Below, in pieces: positions 9,378 to 17,271 of a DNA stretch of 64,000 nt; position 1 is the first letter of the stretch, and every line of letters starts with the position of its first letter. Origin of the DNA: JANXUR01 sp038229415 (GTDB lineage: Bacteria > Acidobacteriota > Terriglobia > Terriglobales > Acidobacteriaceae); NCBI GenBank assembly GCA_038229415.1, contig JBBROM010000002.1:186001-250000 (forward strand), given 5' to 3'. The notes beneath the pieces are model-generated. The model saw only the letters and a program-made list of their open reading frames with translations. It was not told the DNA's origin and made no database searches. A program made the translations under genes and the position numbers.

Positions 9378-11945
9378 CTAGTAAGCCCGCAAGTCCTGGG
9401 AGTATCCGATGTTTTCCACATCCACAAAGCTGGGTGTGCCGGGCGGCAATTGCGACGCGTTCAGAAAGTCAGTGTCAAAGGAAAATGCGCGGTTGGGCGC
9501 AGTGTACACCGCGTTGCAGCACTTGAAGATGCCGTTGCCATATTGCGCGTAATAGAGGCTGACCAGCGAGCCTTTGTAGTAGACCGTTTGCCCCGTCCAG
9601 CCTTCCAGAAAGCGCATAAAGTTGTGCATGCCGCCATCCGTGCCGTAATAGGCTGAGACGTCCCAGGCAGGTTCTGGGAATGACTGATTCTTGCCGCTGG
9701 CGACGGCCAGCCGGAAGTAGCTGGTGGTGGCTGGCCGGTTCGCTGCCAGCGTCGGAAACAGAAACGTGCTGCGATCGCTGTAGCTGCTCGATAGCAGCGT
9801 AACGGCGTCGGCGATCACGGCTGCGTCTGCGTGGGTGCCGCTGAAGGTGGGGTCGCTGGCGTTGTAGTTCCCCTGCACGTAGACCGGGTTCTCGCTGGCC
9901 ACCGTAAATCCGCCCAGCCCAGAGGCCAAGGTAGGCAGTCTGCCCGGAGCACCGTCTTCCAGCCGCAATCCATGTCGCGGGCCGGTCACCCGGTTCTTGC
10001 GGCCGAGGGTGGAGCAATCCGCCATTCGCGCCGTGGGGTTACTGCTGGCGCTGCCGGTGAAGCCGTCGCCAATGTGCGCCGCGCCGTAAGTATCGAGCAC
10101 TCCATTCAGGTTGGCATCCTCGGCGGCATTGAGAACTCCGTTGGGAACTCCCGTCGAGTCACTGGGATTGATGTTGTCCTCGTAGCCGTATTCGCCGAGT
10201 TTGCGACCTGCCACCGGACCGGTGATTTCGCCCCTCCGATCAGAGAAATACAGCACATAGCCATTTTGGGTCGTGGTTTCGACGCTGGCGCCACTGCTGC
10301 CAATCGTTCCATTCAGCCACTTCTTCAGGTTGTAGACATCCAGCTCCACCGCGTTCATCACGCCGCCAGCGGCACAACTGCGAGTGCCTAGGCTCACATC
10401 CCGCACCTCGCCCTCACGGGCGTCGTAGAAGTTTAGGGGCATCCAGTTATTGACGACACCAGATCCCGTGATGGCTGTTGTCTCCCCATTCAGGCCGTTG
10501 CTGATCAAGCCGTCGTTATTGAAGTCTGCCTGCTGTTGCAACAGCAAAATGGCATCGGGATGCACCGTGTTGGTATGTGCACTGCTCGGCGGACGCAGAT
10601 CGCGGGCAAAGCCGAGATTCAACCACTCCTGCGTCACGCCGAGGTAGCTGCCATTCGCCAGACGAATCTCCACCCGCAGGTAGCCGCCGATAAGTGGCCA
10701 TGCCGAGCCAGCACTGACTCCCGGCGGCAGAACCCAGTCGCCGTCTACACTCACCAACCCTTCGCCGAAATAAGTGTGGCCACCTCCCTTGACCTGAACG
10801 CCATTCGAGTAAATCCCTGCATTCGCCAGAGGCACATCATCCGCATCCACGGCAGAGCCTCCCGGATGCAGTTCTGCCGTGCTGTTTGCCAGCAGAATGC
10901 GAATCTGCGCCTGATTGAATAATCTTGAAAGACCGACGGTGGAAGTAGGGCTTTCGCCCGGCGCTGGCTGCTTGATGATTTCGATGGGCAGCACGCCGGG
11001 CTGCACGAACGACAATGTCAACTTCTTAGCCCCGGTAGCGGCGTTGGTGATGAAGCGGTTGAAGGTGGTGTTGGAGATCGTCGTCCAAAGCGAGTTGGCC
11101 GCGCTGCCGGGGCCAGCGGTGACGCTGCCCTGCACCACGCTTATGGGAAGACATTGCAAGTTGGGTTTAAAGCCGGAATCGCAACCGCCTGTCGTGTTTG
11201 GAATGTAGACTGGGCCAGTGCAAAACGTGGTGGAAGGATAGCCATTAGGCAGTCGCGCACGCACCACGTCGCCATAGGCCGAGATTTGGCTGTGGAACGT
11301 GAGTGGATTGACCGCCGAAAGAAACAGATTGCCATTGGTCTGGATGCGTCCGGTGAAGTCCATCGTCGGCCCGCAAAAAAATCCCAGGTCAGAGTCCGAA
11401 AATACAGCGAACTGGAACACTGGGATATTCGCCACCTGCACGCTGCGCAACATGCGCACTTGCTGGCCGCCCGGACGCTGCGCCGTGACCGAAAGCGTCA
11501 CTGGAATAATCTGCGCGATCAATCCCTGGAACGGCCCCTGGCTCACATTCTGCGTGGTTGAAATCGGAGTTCCGTTGTTCGCGGTAGGAACGGTGAAGGT
11601 GTACTCGGCATACTGCATGTCACTCAGCGCGGGCGGATTTGTGGCCAGTGCCACGATCTGCGCCGAGGTCGGAGCCTGCTGGGTGTGGTAGAGATCGGCG
11701 AGGTCGTTGGTCATCTTCTCCATTGCCGCCTCGGCCCCGTAGTATGCTGCGTTGCCTTCCAGGTCAGAGCTGTTGATTCTGCGCTCCGCTTGCACCGCCA
11801 GCACTAGTCCAACCGAGATCGCGGAAACCAACACCAGCAAAAGCAGCACAGCGATCAGGGCGAAGCCAGTGGACGCGGAGGCGCGTGAACGTCGCCACGC
11901 CAGTCGCTTGGTGGATGGCATGGAGCGGAGGGGATACTCAGTCAT
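9378..11945 (-). CDS. PilX/GspK-like minor pilin, very large
   Basis: An 855-residue exported protein that ends a four-gene minor pilin operon. Residues about 27-50 hold a prepilin-like helix beginning GFALIAVLLLLVLVS, with a Gly-Phe processing site but Ala instead of Glu at mature position 5, as in PilX and GspK tip pseudopilins. The remaining 800 residues are rich in Ser, Thr, Gly and Asn and contain Asp/Asn-rich loops (NNDGLISNG, EDANLNGVLDTYG) that look like calcium-binding turns. Its size suggests a tip-located adhesive or substrate-sensing part. The start overlaps the end of the PilW-like gene by eight bases, which implies translational coupling. Exact homology beyond the N-terminal helix is not recognised. 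Confidence 0.75.
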   Translation of the reverse strand: MTEYPLRSMPSTKRLAWRRSRASASTGFALIAVLLLLVLVSAISVGLVLAVQAERRINSSDLEGNAAYYGAEAAMEKMTNDLADLYHTQQAPTSAQIVALATNPPALSDMQYAEYTFTVPTANNGTPISTTQNVSQGPFQGLIAQIIPVTLSVTAQRPGGQQVRMLRSVQVANIPVFQFAVFSDSDLGFFCGPTMDFTGRIQTNGNLFLSAVNPLTFHSQISAYGDVVRARLPNGYPSTTFCTGPVYIPNTTGGCDSGFKPNLQCLPISVVQGSVTAGPGSAANSLWTTISNTTFNRFITNAATGAKKLTLSFVQPGVLPIEIIKQPAPGESPTSTVGLSRLFNQAQIRILLANSTAELHPGGSAVDADDVPLANAGIYSNGVQVKGGGHTYFGEGLVSVDGDWVLPPGVSAGSAWPLIGGYLRVEIRLANGSYLGVTQEWLNLGFARDLRPPSSAHTNTVHPDAILLLQQQADFNNDGLISNGLNGETTAITGSGVVNNWMPLNFYDAREGEVRDVSLGTRSCAAGGVMNAVELDVYNLKKWLNGTIGSSGASVETTTQNGYVLYFSDRRGEITGPVAGRKLGEYGYEDNINPSDSTGVPNGVLNAAEDANLNGVLDTYGAAHIGDGFTGSASSNPTARMADCSTLGRKNRVTGPRHGLRLEDGAPGRLPTLASGLGGFTVASENPVYVQGNYNASDPTFSGTHADAAVIADAVTLLSSSYSDRSTFLFPTLAANRPATTSYFRLAVASGKNQSFPEPAWDVSAYYGTDGGMHNFMRFLEGWTGQTVYYKGSLVSLYYAQYGNGIFKCCNAVYTAPNRAFSFDTDFLNASQLPPGTPSFVDVENIGYSQDLRAY

Positions 11946-13029
11946 AGCGATCCTTAAAGCTCAAGCTGCGCGCTGAAGCCGAAGAGCTCAAATTGACGCG
12001 AATTATGCGGCCCTTCAAGTCTGTGGTCTTGCAGGTGATGCTGTAGTTGATCTTGCGTACCTGGCTGGGTACGATTCCCTGCGAAATTCCGGCATCGGGG
12101 AGGCCCGCAGTGGCCACGCCGTTGGCGTCGTTAAAAACGTCATAGGTAAATTGCAGATTCTCCACGCTATCCGCCACCGGCATCGGAGCCTGCCCATTCA
12201 CCTGCCGCATGAGCCGGTAGGTGCCATCCACGTTGAGTTGCAGGAAATAAGTGACGACGATCAACCGCACCGCGGTGGTTACGGGCGAAGTGCCCACCGC
12301 CAGGTTGTTGAGTAGTGGCAGATTAAGAATGCCCAGCGCATTCAAATTGCCCGAGGTCGCTAAACTCTGGTTGATGTTCAGCACATCGTGGTCCGCCAGA
12401 TTCAGTGTGTTGCCTGCGATGCTGGTGACCACCGCCGCAGAATTCCCGTTGGGATTGGTGAGCAACAGCAGATCGCCAGCCTGAACACCTTGCGCTGTAC
12501 TCGCCGGATTCAGCGCGGGATCGAGCGTTACGGAACTACCGTTGGCCCCGATGGCGATAATCGGCAACGGATTCCGTTGCCATGCCGGGTCCACGTACAC
12601 AACGGTCGCCGCCTGCGTCTGCGCACCGATGATGGTGGGCAGCTTGGTGTCGGCGGCATCCGGCATCACTGGATAAAGGTGATTGTTCAACCAGGCATTG
12701 TTTTGCAGATAGCACAGTGAGGTGTCACACGCGAATAGGCTTGCCGTTGCGGTGTTGCCAGAGGGCAGAGAAATCCCGCCTTGGGGTAGTCCTGTGCCCG
12801 TCAAAGTAAAGTCTCGCTGCATCAGGTTCATGGCCGCGCGGGCATTCTGCTGCGCGGCTGAATTGCTCGTCGCCACGAATGCGCCATCAAGCGCCCGCGA
12901 GAACAAGTACACAGACGCCGACAGCACAATAGTTGCAGTGGACATGGCCACCAGCATTTCCATCAGCGTGAAGCCACGGCTCCGCTCCTGACGCTCCGGC
13001 CCCGCCCGCCTACCGATAACGCGACACAT
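11938..13029 (-). CDS. PilW-like minor pilin
   Basis: A 363-residue prepilin. After a basic leader of about 19 residues comes the type III signal GFTLMEMLVAMS, with Gly at the cleavage site and Glu at mature position 5, followed by a hydrophobic helix. The next part, AAQQNARAAMNLMQRDF, matches the usual post-helix segment of PilW/PilJ minor pilins. The C-terminal globular half includes a region matching the pattern of PilW proteins (LIVVTYFLQLNVDG...LMRQVNG). The ATG at 13029 overlaps the stop of the PilV-like gene and has GGAG nine bases upstream. It likely acts in the priming complex of a type IV pilus; main pilus motor and pilin genes are not in this window. Confidence 0.8.
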   Translation of the reverse strand: MCRVIGRRAGPERQERSRGFTLMEMLVAMSTATIVLSASVYLFSRALDGAFVATSNSAAQQNARAAMNLMQRDFTLTGTGLPQGGISLPSGNTATASLFACDTSLCYLQNNAWLNNHLYPVMPDAADTKLPTIIGAQTQAATVVYVDPAWQRNPLPIIAIGANGSSVTLDPALNPASTAQGVQAGDLLLLTNPNGNSAAVVTSIAGNTLNLADHDVLNINQSLATSGNLNALGILNLPLLNNLAVGTSPVTTAVRLIVVTYFLQLNVDGTYRLMRQVNGQAPMPVADSVENLQFTYDVFNDANGVATAGLPDAGISQGIVPSQVRKINYSITCKTTDLKGRIIRVNLSSSASARSLSFKDRYD

Positions 13030-13579
13030 AGGTCGTCACTCCATAGGTTCGTATCGTGCCGTTGGAAGTGGGATAGGTGATGGTCACCGTGACTCGGCGC
13101 AGGTTGGGGTCGGCGCTGCCATCGGCGCGCGTGGCGGGCTGAATTTGTATCTGGCGCTGGAACTGGCCGAGCGGCACCACTACATCATCGGCGGTGCCAA
13201 GCAGGCCATCGGCTCCAGGCATGGTCACCGAATCCGCCGCGCCATCGTCGGCGGTGCCAGCCAGACCGTCGGCGCCAGCGACTTTGAGCGATTGCCAGCC
13301 GTCCAGAAAAACGCCGCCGCTGGAAACGTTGGCTACCATATCGAAACTAACCTGCTGCGTGTTGCGCGCTGTGAAGATGCTCTCCAGCGCTTGCCGTGCC
13401 TTCTGCTTGGCAACCAGATCCGCCTGGCTGCCATACACGTTGCCCACTGAGGCGGAAAACAGTCCCAGCACGCCGACCAGTCCCACCATCAGCACAGACA
13501 TTGAGATCAGCGTCTCCAGCAGCGTAAAGCCTGATTCATCATGCGACGCCATGGGCCGATTGCGCATCGTTACTTCCAT
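13010..13579 (-). CDS. PilV-like minor pilin
   Basis: A 189-residue prepilin with leader ending in SGFTLLETLISMSVLMVG: Gly at -1, Phe +1 and Glu at +5, then a hydrophobic helix typical of PilV/GspI. The C-terminal region ends with VTVTITYPTSNG, a common pilin strand. I chose the ATG at 13579 because GGGAGG lies six bases upstream and it overlaps the FimT-like stop by ten bases, a normal coupled start; an upstream ATG at 13615 would add 12 residues. It belongs to the same operon as its neighbours and would join the minor pilin initiation complex at the inner membrane. Confidence 0.8.
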   Translation of the reverse strand: MEVTMRNRPMASHDESGFTLLETLISMSVLMVGLVGVLGLFSASVGNVYGSQADLVAKQKARQALESIFTARNTQQVSFDMVANVSSGGVFLDGWQSLKVAGADGLAGTADDGAADSVTMPGADGLLGTADDVVVPLGQFQRQIQIQPATRADGSADPNLRRVTVTITYPTSNGTIRTYGVTTYVSRYR

Positions 13580-14166
13580 ACGTAGCCTCCCGTGCCGTTG
13601 GCCAGCAATCGCCAACTGCGGCTGCGTCCCGTGGTGCCATAGAGCGTTACTGCGCGTTGGCTGTTCAAGTCGCCGGGCCTTGCCAGGTAGACGATTCCGT
13701 TGTTGGTGCGTCCGGTGGAATCCAGCGCCGAGCCATCCGGCTGAAAGTAGATCGCCGATCCCTGGCCACCGTAGTCAATGCTGAAGTCAAGCGCTTTAGC
13801 GCCGGTGCCAAAGCCGTCCGGTACCTGCGATGAACTGGTTGGAATGCCAGACTGCGCGTAAAACTGCACATCACTGGGCAGCGTTACCGTGTTCAAAACC
13901 AGCGTGGCGATTCCGTTATCTACCCGCTGCACTACGAGCGTCCGCGGCCCCGTGAACTGCACCAGCACCTGCCGCCTTTGGTCAATCGCAATCTGTCGCG
14001 CCGAGCGCATGGTTCCGAGCACGGCCGTGGCTGAATTCGTGTCCCGCGCAATCTTTTGCGCGGCGATGATCTTGACCGTGGAAAACGTCGCTACCGTAAG
14101 GGCAATGCTTACCGTGATCATCAGCTCAGCTGTGCTAAAGCCCCGGCTGCTGTTTCTCATTTTCAT
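13570..14166 (-). CDS. FimT/GspH-like minor pilin, first gene of the operon
   Basis: A 198-residue prepilin with an unusually short leader (MKMRNSSRG) and then FSTAELMITVSIAL, giving the Gly/Phe processing site and Glu at mature position 5. The following segment RDTNSATAVLGTMRSARQIAIDQRR resembles the helix end of FimT/GspH proteins. It is the promoter-proximal gene of the FimT-PilV-PilW-PilX series; each gene overlaps the next. The divergent intergenic region upstream contains three tandem 10-base repeats that may be an operator. Role: priming of type IV pilus assembly; in other bacteria FimT homologues also bind DNA for uptake, but nothing here shows that. Confidence 0.8.
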   Translation of the reverse strand: MKMRNSSRGFSTAELMITVSIALTVATFSTVKIIAAQKIARDTNSATAVLGTMRSARQIAIDQRRQVLVQFTGPRTLVVQRVDNGIATLVLNTVTLPSDVQFYAQSGIPTSSSQVPDGFGTGAKALDFSIDYGGQGSAIYFQPDGSALDSTGRTNNGIVYLARPGDLNSQRAVTLYGTTGRSRSWRLLANGTGGYVWK

Positions 14167-14289
14167 GGCGACACCTGTAGTGCGGTATTCGGCGCAGGAA
14201 CTTCAAGCGCGAACCGCGCCGGTCTGGCTCATGGGATGTATCGGAAAGACAGGGCCAGAGGGTTAGCAGAAGAGAGGCGCGGCCTTGGC

Positions 14290-14319
14290 TTGCTGAGACT
14301 TGCTAAGACTTGTTGAGAC
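14290..14319. repeat. Three tandem 10-base repeats in the pilin/PilZ divergent region
   Basis: Three contiguous decamers, TTGCTGAGAC, TTGCTAAGAC and TTGTTGAGAC, differ from one another at only one or two positions, and a fourth partial copy (TTGC) follows. The period equals about one helical turn, so the copies would lie on one face of the DNA, as in multi-copy regulator sites. They lie about 125 bases upstream of the FimT-like start and about 120 bases upstream of the PilZ-protein start. A role as operator is inferred from layout only. Confidence 0.5.
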
Positions 14320-14436
14320 TTGCCTTGCGGGGAACCGACGAGTCGGCTCACGCGGGTACCTCGACTTCTGGTAACTTCGGCCACTCCCCATCGTGACCTG
14401 TTACCAGCCTCAGCAATTGCCTACCATGGATGCTGG

Positions 14437-15192
14437 ATGGAACTCACCGCACTATTATTCTGGCCGGAGGATCGGGGCGCGCACCTGCTGGAGCGACTGC
14501 TCGACGATCTTTCCATCACTACCGAATGGTGCCAGGACCCGGAAGATGCTGCCAGCCGGCTGCTGCTGCGCCGCTTCGATTGCGTGTTGGTGGATTGTGC
14601 GCATCCCCAAGGCACGCGCCTTGTCGCCGACGTCACCGCATCCGCGGATCATAAATCCGCCATCAAGATATGCTTTTTAGATCCCGCCCAATCACTTGCA
14701 GAGTGCTTCTCGCAGGGCGGTAGCCTCGCCTTGTATCAACCGCTGGCCCTGGAGCACGCCCGCAACACATTGCGTGTAGCCCGTGCCCTGATGCGGCATG
14801 AAAAGCGCCGCACCCGCCGAGTAGGCGTCGCGGAAAACATTGTGATGGAAATCAACGGCGAACGCCGTGAAGCATTTCTCGCGGACGTCAGCGAAGGTGG
14901 CATGGCGATGATCAGCACCAAGTCACTGGCCCGCACCGAGCGCATCCGGCTGCTGTTCGCCCTGCCGAACAGCAATGTGATCGTCAACCTGACCGGAGAG
15001 ATCGTTTCGCGAACCGCGGAGGGAAGGTACGGCATCCGTTTTCTGGATATGTCGCACCACATTCGGAAAGCTTTGCGGGACTGGATACTCAGCCGCATCC
15101 ATGCGTCTCGGCCGGAGACGGCACTGTTGCCGACACCCCCACTGCCCACAATGGCAGCCTTGGTCGCAAACTCTGCCGCTGCTCGCCCCTAA
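14437..15192 (+). CDS. PilZ-domain protein with receiver-like N-terminus
   Basis: A 251-residue protein. The C-terminal PilZ domain has the c-di-GMP-binding marks: an Arg-rich start (KRRTRR) and DVSEGGMAM, followed by the typical FLDMSHHIRKALRDWI end. The N-terminal half (LLDDLSITTEWCQDPEDAASRLLLRRFDCVLVDC) has the strand-helix order of a response receiver, with Asp in VLVDC near the phosphoacceptor place, but the acidic pair at the start is missing. The ATG at 14437 was chosen because the 39 codons before it encode nothing domain-like and cross the intergenic repeats. It lies divergent from the minor pilin operon, so control of pili or polysaccharide by c-di-GMP is a reasonable inference. 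Confidence 0.75.
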   Translation: MELTALLFWPEDRGAHLLERLLDDLSITTEWCQDPEDAASRLLLRRFDCVLVDCAHPQGTRLVADVTASADHKSAIKICFLDPAQSLAECFSQGGSLALYQPLALEHARNTLRVARALMRHEKRRTRRVGVAENIVMEINGERREAFLADVSEGGMAMISTKSLARTERIRLLFALPNSNVIVNLTGEIVSRTAEGRYGIRFLDMSHHIRKALRDWILSRIHASRPETALLPTPPLPTMAALVANSAAARP

Positions 15193-15214
15193 GTGCCTGG
15201 AAAGTGCGTGCTGG

Positions 15215-15928
15215 CTAGTCGGCTTGCTCGGCGGACGTTTCCGGCCGTCCCCGATAGCTCAAAGCATGCAGCACGAGTTCGACGCGTGTAGAAACGCCCA
15301 GCTTCTCGAAGATCCGCGAAAGATAATTCTTGATGGTGTGCTCACTTAACTTGAGGCGCACCGAAATATCGCGATTGGAAAGTCCATCCGACACCAGACG
15401 CACGACTTGCTCTTCGCGCTTGCTGAGTGGCACCGTGTCGCTGTTCAGTTCCATGCGAACCGGTCGGGTCTCGGTCAACGCCTGCAGGGCATATTCCATC
15501 TCGGTGCTGGTGGCCCAGATTTGGCCTTCCCACACCCGCTGAATGCACTTGCAAAGGTTGAGGAACGACTCCCCGCGTGAGAACACGCCTTTGGCACCAG
15601 CGCGGAAGGATTCCACCACTACCTGCTTCTCCACCGCATCCATCAGGACGATGACGCGAATCTGGGGATAGGCTTCCTTGAGTTCGCGCAAAAGTTTGAA
15701 GACGCGTTTCCGGTCTCCTAAAAAGCTCAGACTGACCAAGGCAACATCAGGCTCGGAATGGTTAAGGGCGTTGAGCACCTCAGCCGAGTTGGTGGCCCCC
15801 TCGACCTTGAACCGGGAGGTGCGCTCCAAGGCTTCGGTCAGGAGTTCGCAATTCAGTCGGTCTGCGTCCGCTACCACAACACGAATCTGCGTCTCATTAG
15901 TCTTGGGAATGGAAATGGAAGTCGCCAT
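15215..15928 (-). CDS. NarL/LuxR-type regulator with pseudo-receiver
   Basis: A 237-residue regulator. The C-terminal HTH has the LuxR/NarL signature (LSKREEQVVRLVSDGLSNRD, then LSEHTIKNYLSRIFEKLGV). The N-terminal half follows the receiver pattern (VVVADADRLN, then PDVALVSLSFLG), but the phosphoacceptor Asp is Ser66 and the conserved Lys region reads AKGVFSRGE, so ordinary phosphorylation is unlikely. It may respond through another signal or through protein contacts. Start: ATG at 15928, four codons inside a GTG at 15940; neither has a good ribosome site. It is transcribed convergently to the PilZ gene, with 22 bases between their stops, and lies just before the long leader of the polysaccharide locus, which it might control. 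Confidence 0.8.
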   Translation of the reverse strand: MATSISIPKTNETQIRVVVADADRLNCELLTEALERTSRFKVEGATNSAEVLNALNHSEPDVALVSLSFLGDRKRVFKLLRELKEAYPQIRVIVLMDAVEKQVVVESFRAGAKGVFSRGESFLNLCKCIQRVWEGQIWATSTEMEYALQALTETRPVRMELNSDTVPLSKREEQVVRLVSDGLSNRDISVRLKLSEHTIKNYLSRIFEKLGVSTRVELVLHALSYRGRPETSAEQAD

Positions 15929-16209
15929 ATTTGAATACACGCGTCGAGTGCGGGGTGACGCTACCGCAATGGCGCGATTCTACTCGCCCACGGTGGGCAG
16001 AAGCAACCCAAGCGATAGTCACAAAGGTGCCGGTCCCATGGCCCGTTAGGGGCTGGCATCTTACACTCTCGTGACTGAACCCGCCCTTCCGTGCAATTGC
16101 TCCCGCTAGCCCTTGTCCGTATGCTGAAAAACAGCGTTATTCATGGGTGGGGATTAAAATCCTGTACTTCCATGAGAGCATAGGCTAATTTTATATAGCT
16201 CACAATATG

Positions 16210-16233
16210 GTATGTGAAGAAAAATTCACATAC
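16210..16233. promoter_or_regulatory. Perfect 9-bp inverted repeat in AT-rich leader
   Basis: GTATGTGAA at 16210-16218 and TTCACATAC at 16225-16233 are exact inverse complements with a six-base A-rich loop. It could be an operator for a dimeric regulator or an RNA hairpin near the start of the polysaccharide transcript. The NarL-like regulator encoded just upstream is one candidate binder, which is a guess from position. Confidence 0.5.
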
Positions 16234-16438
16234 TAAATTCTCTGTCAACGATGTCTCTTGCAGTATTTTGCACCAAACTTGTATGCTTGGTATCAAGTCT
16301 TAGGTGCGCAATGCCCACTGGCCGGGTATTGCCTACCGTTTTCCTTGGGATTTTTAGGTTGGGTCGAGTGCGCTGCGAAGCGCGAGATGTGGCGGCGGGC
16401 TGCCTTGTCAGCGGTAGCTCTGCCCGTCGAGCAGGACG

Positions 16439-16457
16439 GCCCCCTTTTTTTGGGGGC
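16439..16457 (+). other. GC-stem, T-loop hairpin in the operon leader
   Basis: GCCCCC, seven T bases, then GGGGGC form a six-pair stem with a T-only loop. The T run is in the loop rather than after the stem, so it is not a standard terminator. It lies about 180 bases upstream of the antiterminator gene, so it could be a pausing element, but this is speculative. Confidence 0.3.
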
Positions 16458-16633
16458 AAGCGGGTCAAGTTCTTTGGGGTCACGCACGATGTGACTCAGA
16501 GGGCGAAGCTGTATCTGATGGAAGGCTGACATCGTGGCAAAACGTCAGACTCCCGCGACAGAAGTCGAGCCCAACATTCAAACCGGTGATCATAAACAGC
16601 GCGAACATCTCGAACGTCTCGAATGCCAATTAC

Positions 16634-17167
16634 ATGCGGATGGCGAGTCCAGACATCGTGGCACCCACTCCGCCGTCGCAGTGGTTCGCCATCCATACGC
16701 GCTCCCGCCATGAAAAAATGCTCGTGGCGCAGTTGCGCGAACAGGGGATCGAAACCGCCATGCCCACCAGCACCGAGTTGCGGCGCTGGAGCGACCGCCA
16801 GAAGCGCGTGGAGTTTCCACTGTTTCCCGGATATGTCTTTGTGCGGGTTGCCGCAGTAGCCGCCGAACGGGTGCGCGTGCTGCGAACTCCCGGAGCTGTG
16901 GGGTTTGTGGGAGCCAAAGGAATTGGCGAACCAATTCCCGACGCAGAGATGGACGCGGTGTTGCGCATCGCGTCGGCAAAGGTGCAGGCCCAGGCGCATC
17001 CCTATCTCAAAGTAGGGCAGCGGGTGCGAATCCGGGGCGGCGCACTGGATGGCGTCGAAGGTGTTTTGACTGCGACCAGCGGCGAACAAAGCCTGGTGAT
17101 TTCGGTGGCACCGATCGAACGCGCCATCAGCATCCGCGTCAGCGGATATGAAGTTGAACCGATTTAG
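16634..17167 (+). CDS. NusG/RfaH-family transcription antiterminator
   Basis: A 177-residue NusG paralogue. The N-terminal NGN domain reads QWFAIHTRSRHEKMLVAQLREQ, then FPLFPGYVFVRV, both typical; the C-terminal KOW domain follows at KVGQRVRIRGGALDGVEGVL. Paralogues of this kind (RfaH, UpxY, LoaP) load on RNA polymerase at one operon and let it read through long polysaccharide or biosynthetic gene clusters. That fits its place as the first gene of a 35-kb run of same-strand genes. Start uncertain: ATG at 16634 or 16640; an in-frame GTG lies at 16586. The stop codon sits inside two copies of GATTTAGTT (17161-17178). Confidence 0.85.
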   Translation: MRMASPDIVAPTPPSQWFAIHTRSRHEKMLVAQLREQGIETAMPTSTELRRWSDRQKRVEFPLFPGYVFVRVAAVAAERVRVLRTPGAVGFVGAKGIGEPIPDAEMDAVLRIASAKVQAQAHPYLKVGQRVRIRGGALDGVEGVLTATSGEQSLVISVAPIERAISIRVSGYEVEPI

Positions 17168-17271
17168 TTGATTTAGTTGAGGGAATGGCGTCTGGACGGC
17201 GAACACAACCAGCGACTCACAAGCTCTATCCAACTTCTCTTCATCCACAAATTTTTCTGCCAGTTCTCCTA

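Larger units (their letters stand above)
15941..16633. promoter_or_regulatory. Long AT-rich leader upstream of the antiterminator gene
   Basis: Nearly 700 bases without a convincing gene separate the NarL-like regulator from the NusG-like gene. The stretch around 16130-16290 is clearly AT-rich against its surroundings and contains TATATA-like and TAATTTTA-like strings plus an inverted repeat at 16210-16233. A second hairpin lies at 16439-16457. A 92-codon plus-strand frame at 16251-16529 lacks domain features. I read this as the promoter and untranslated leader of the polysaccharide operon; transcript ends are not visible from sequence. Confidence 0.45.

Noticed and set aside
16251..16529. 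A 92-codon plus-strand frame in the operon leader
   Set aside because: No family resemblance and it crosses a hairpin; kept as possible leader peptide at most, not listed as a gene.
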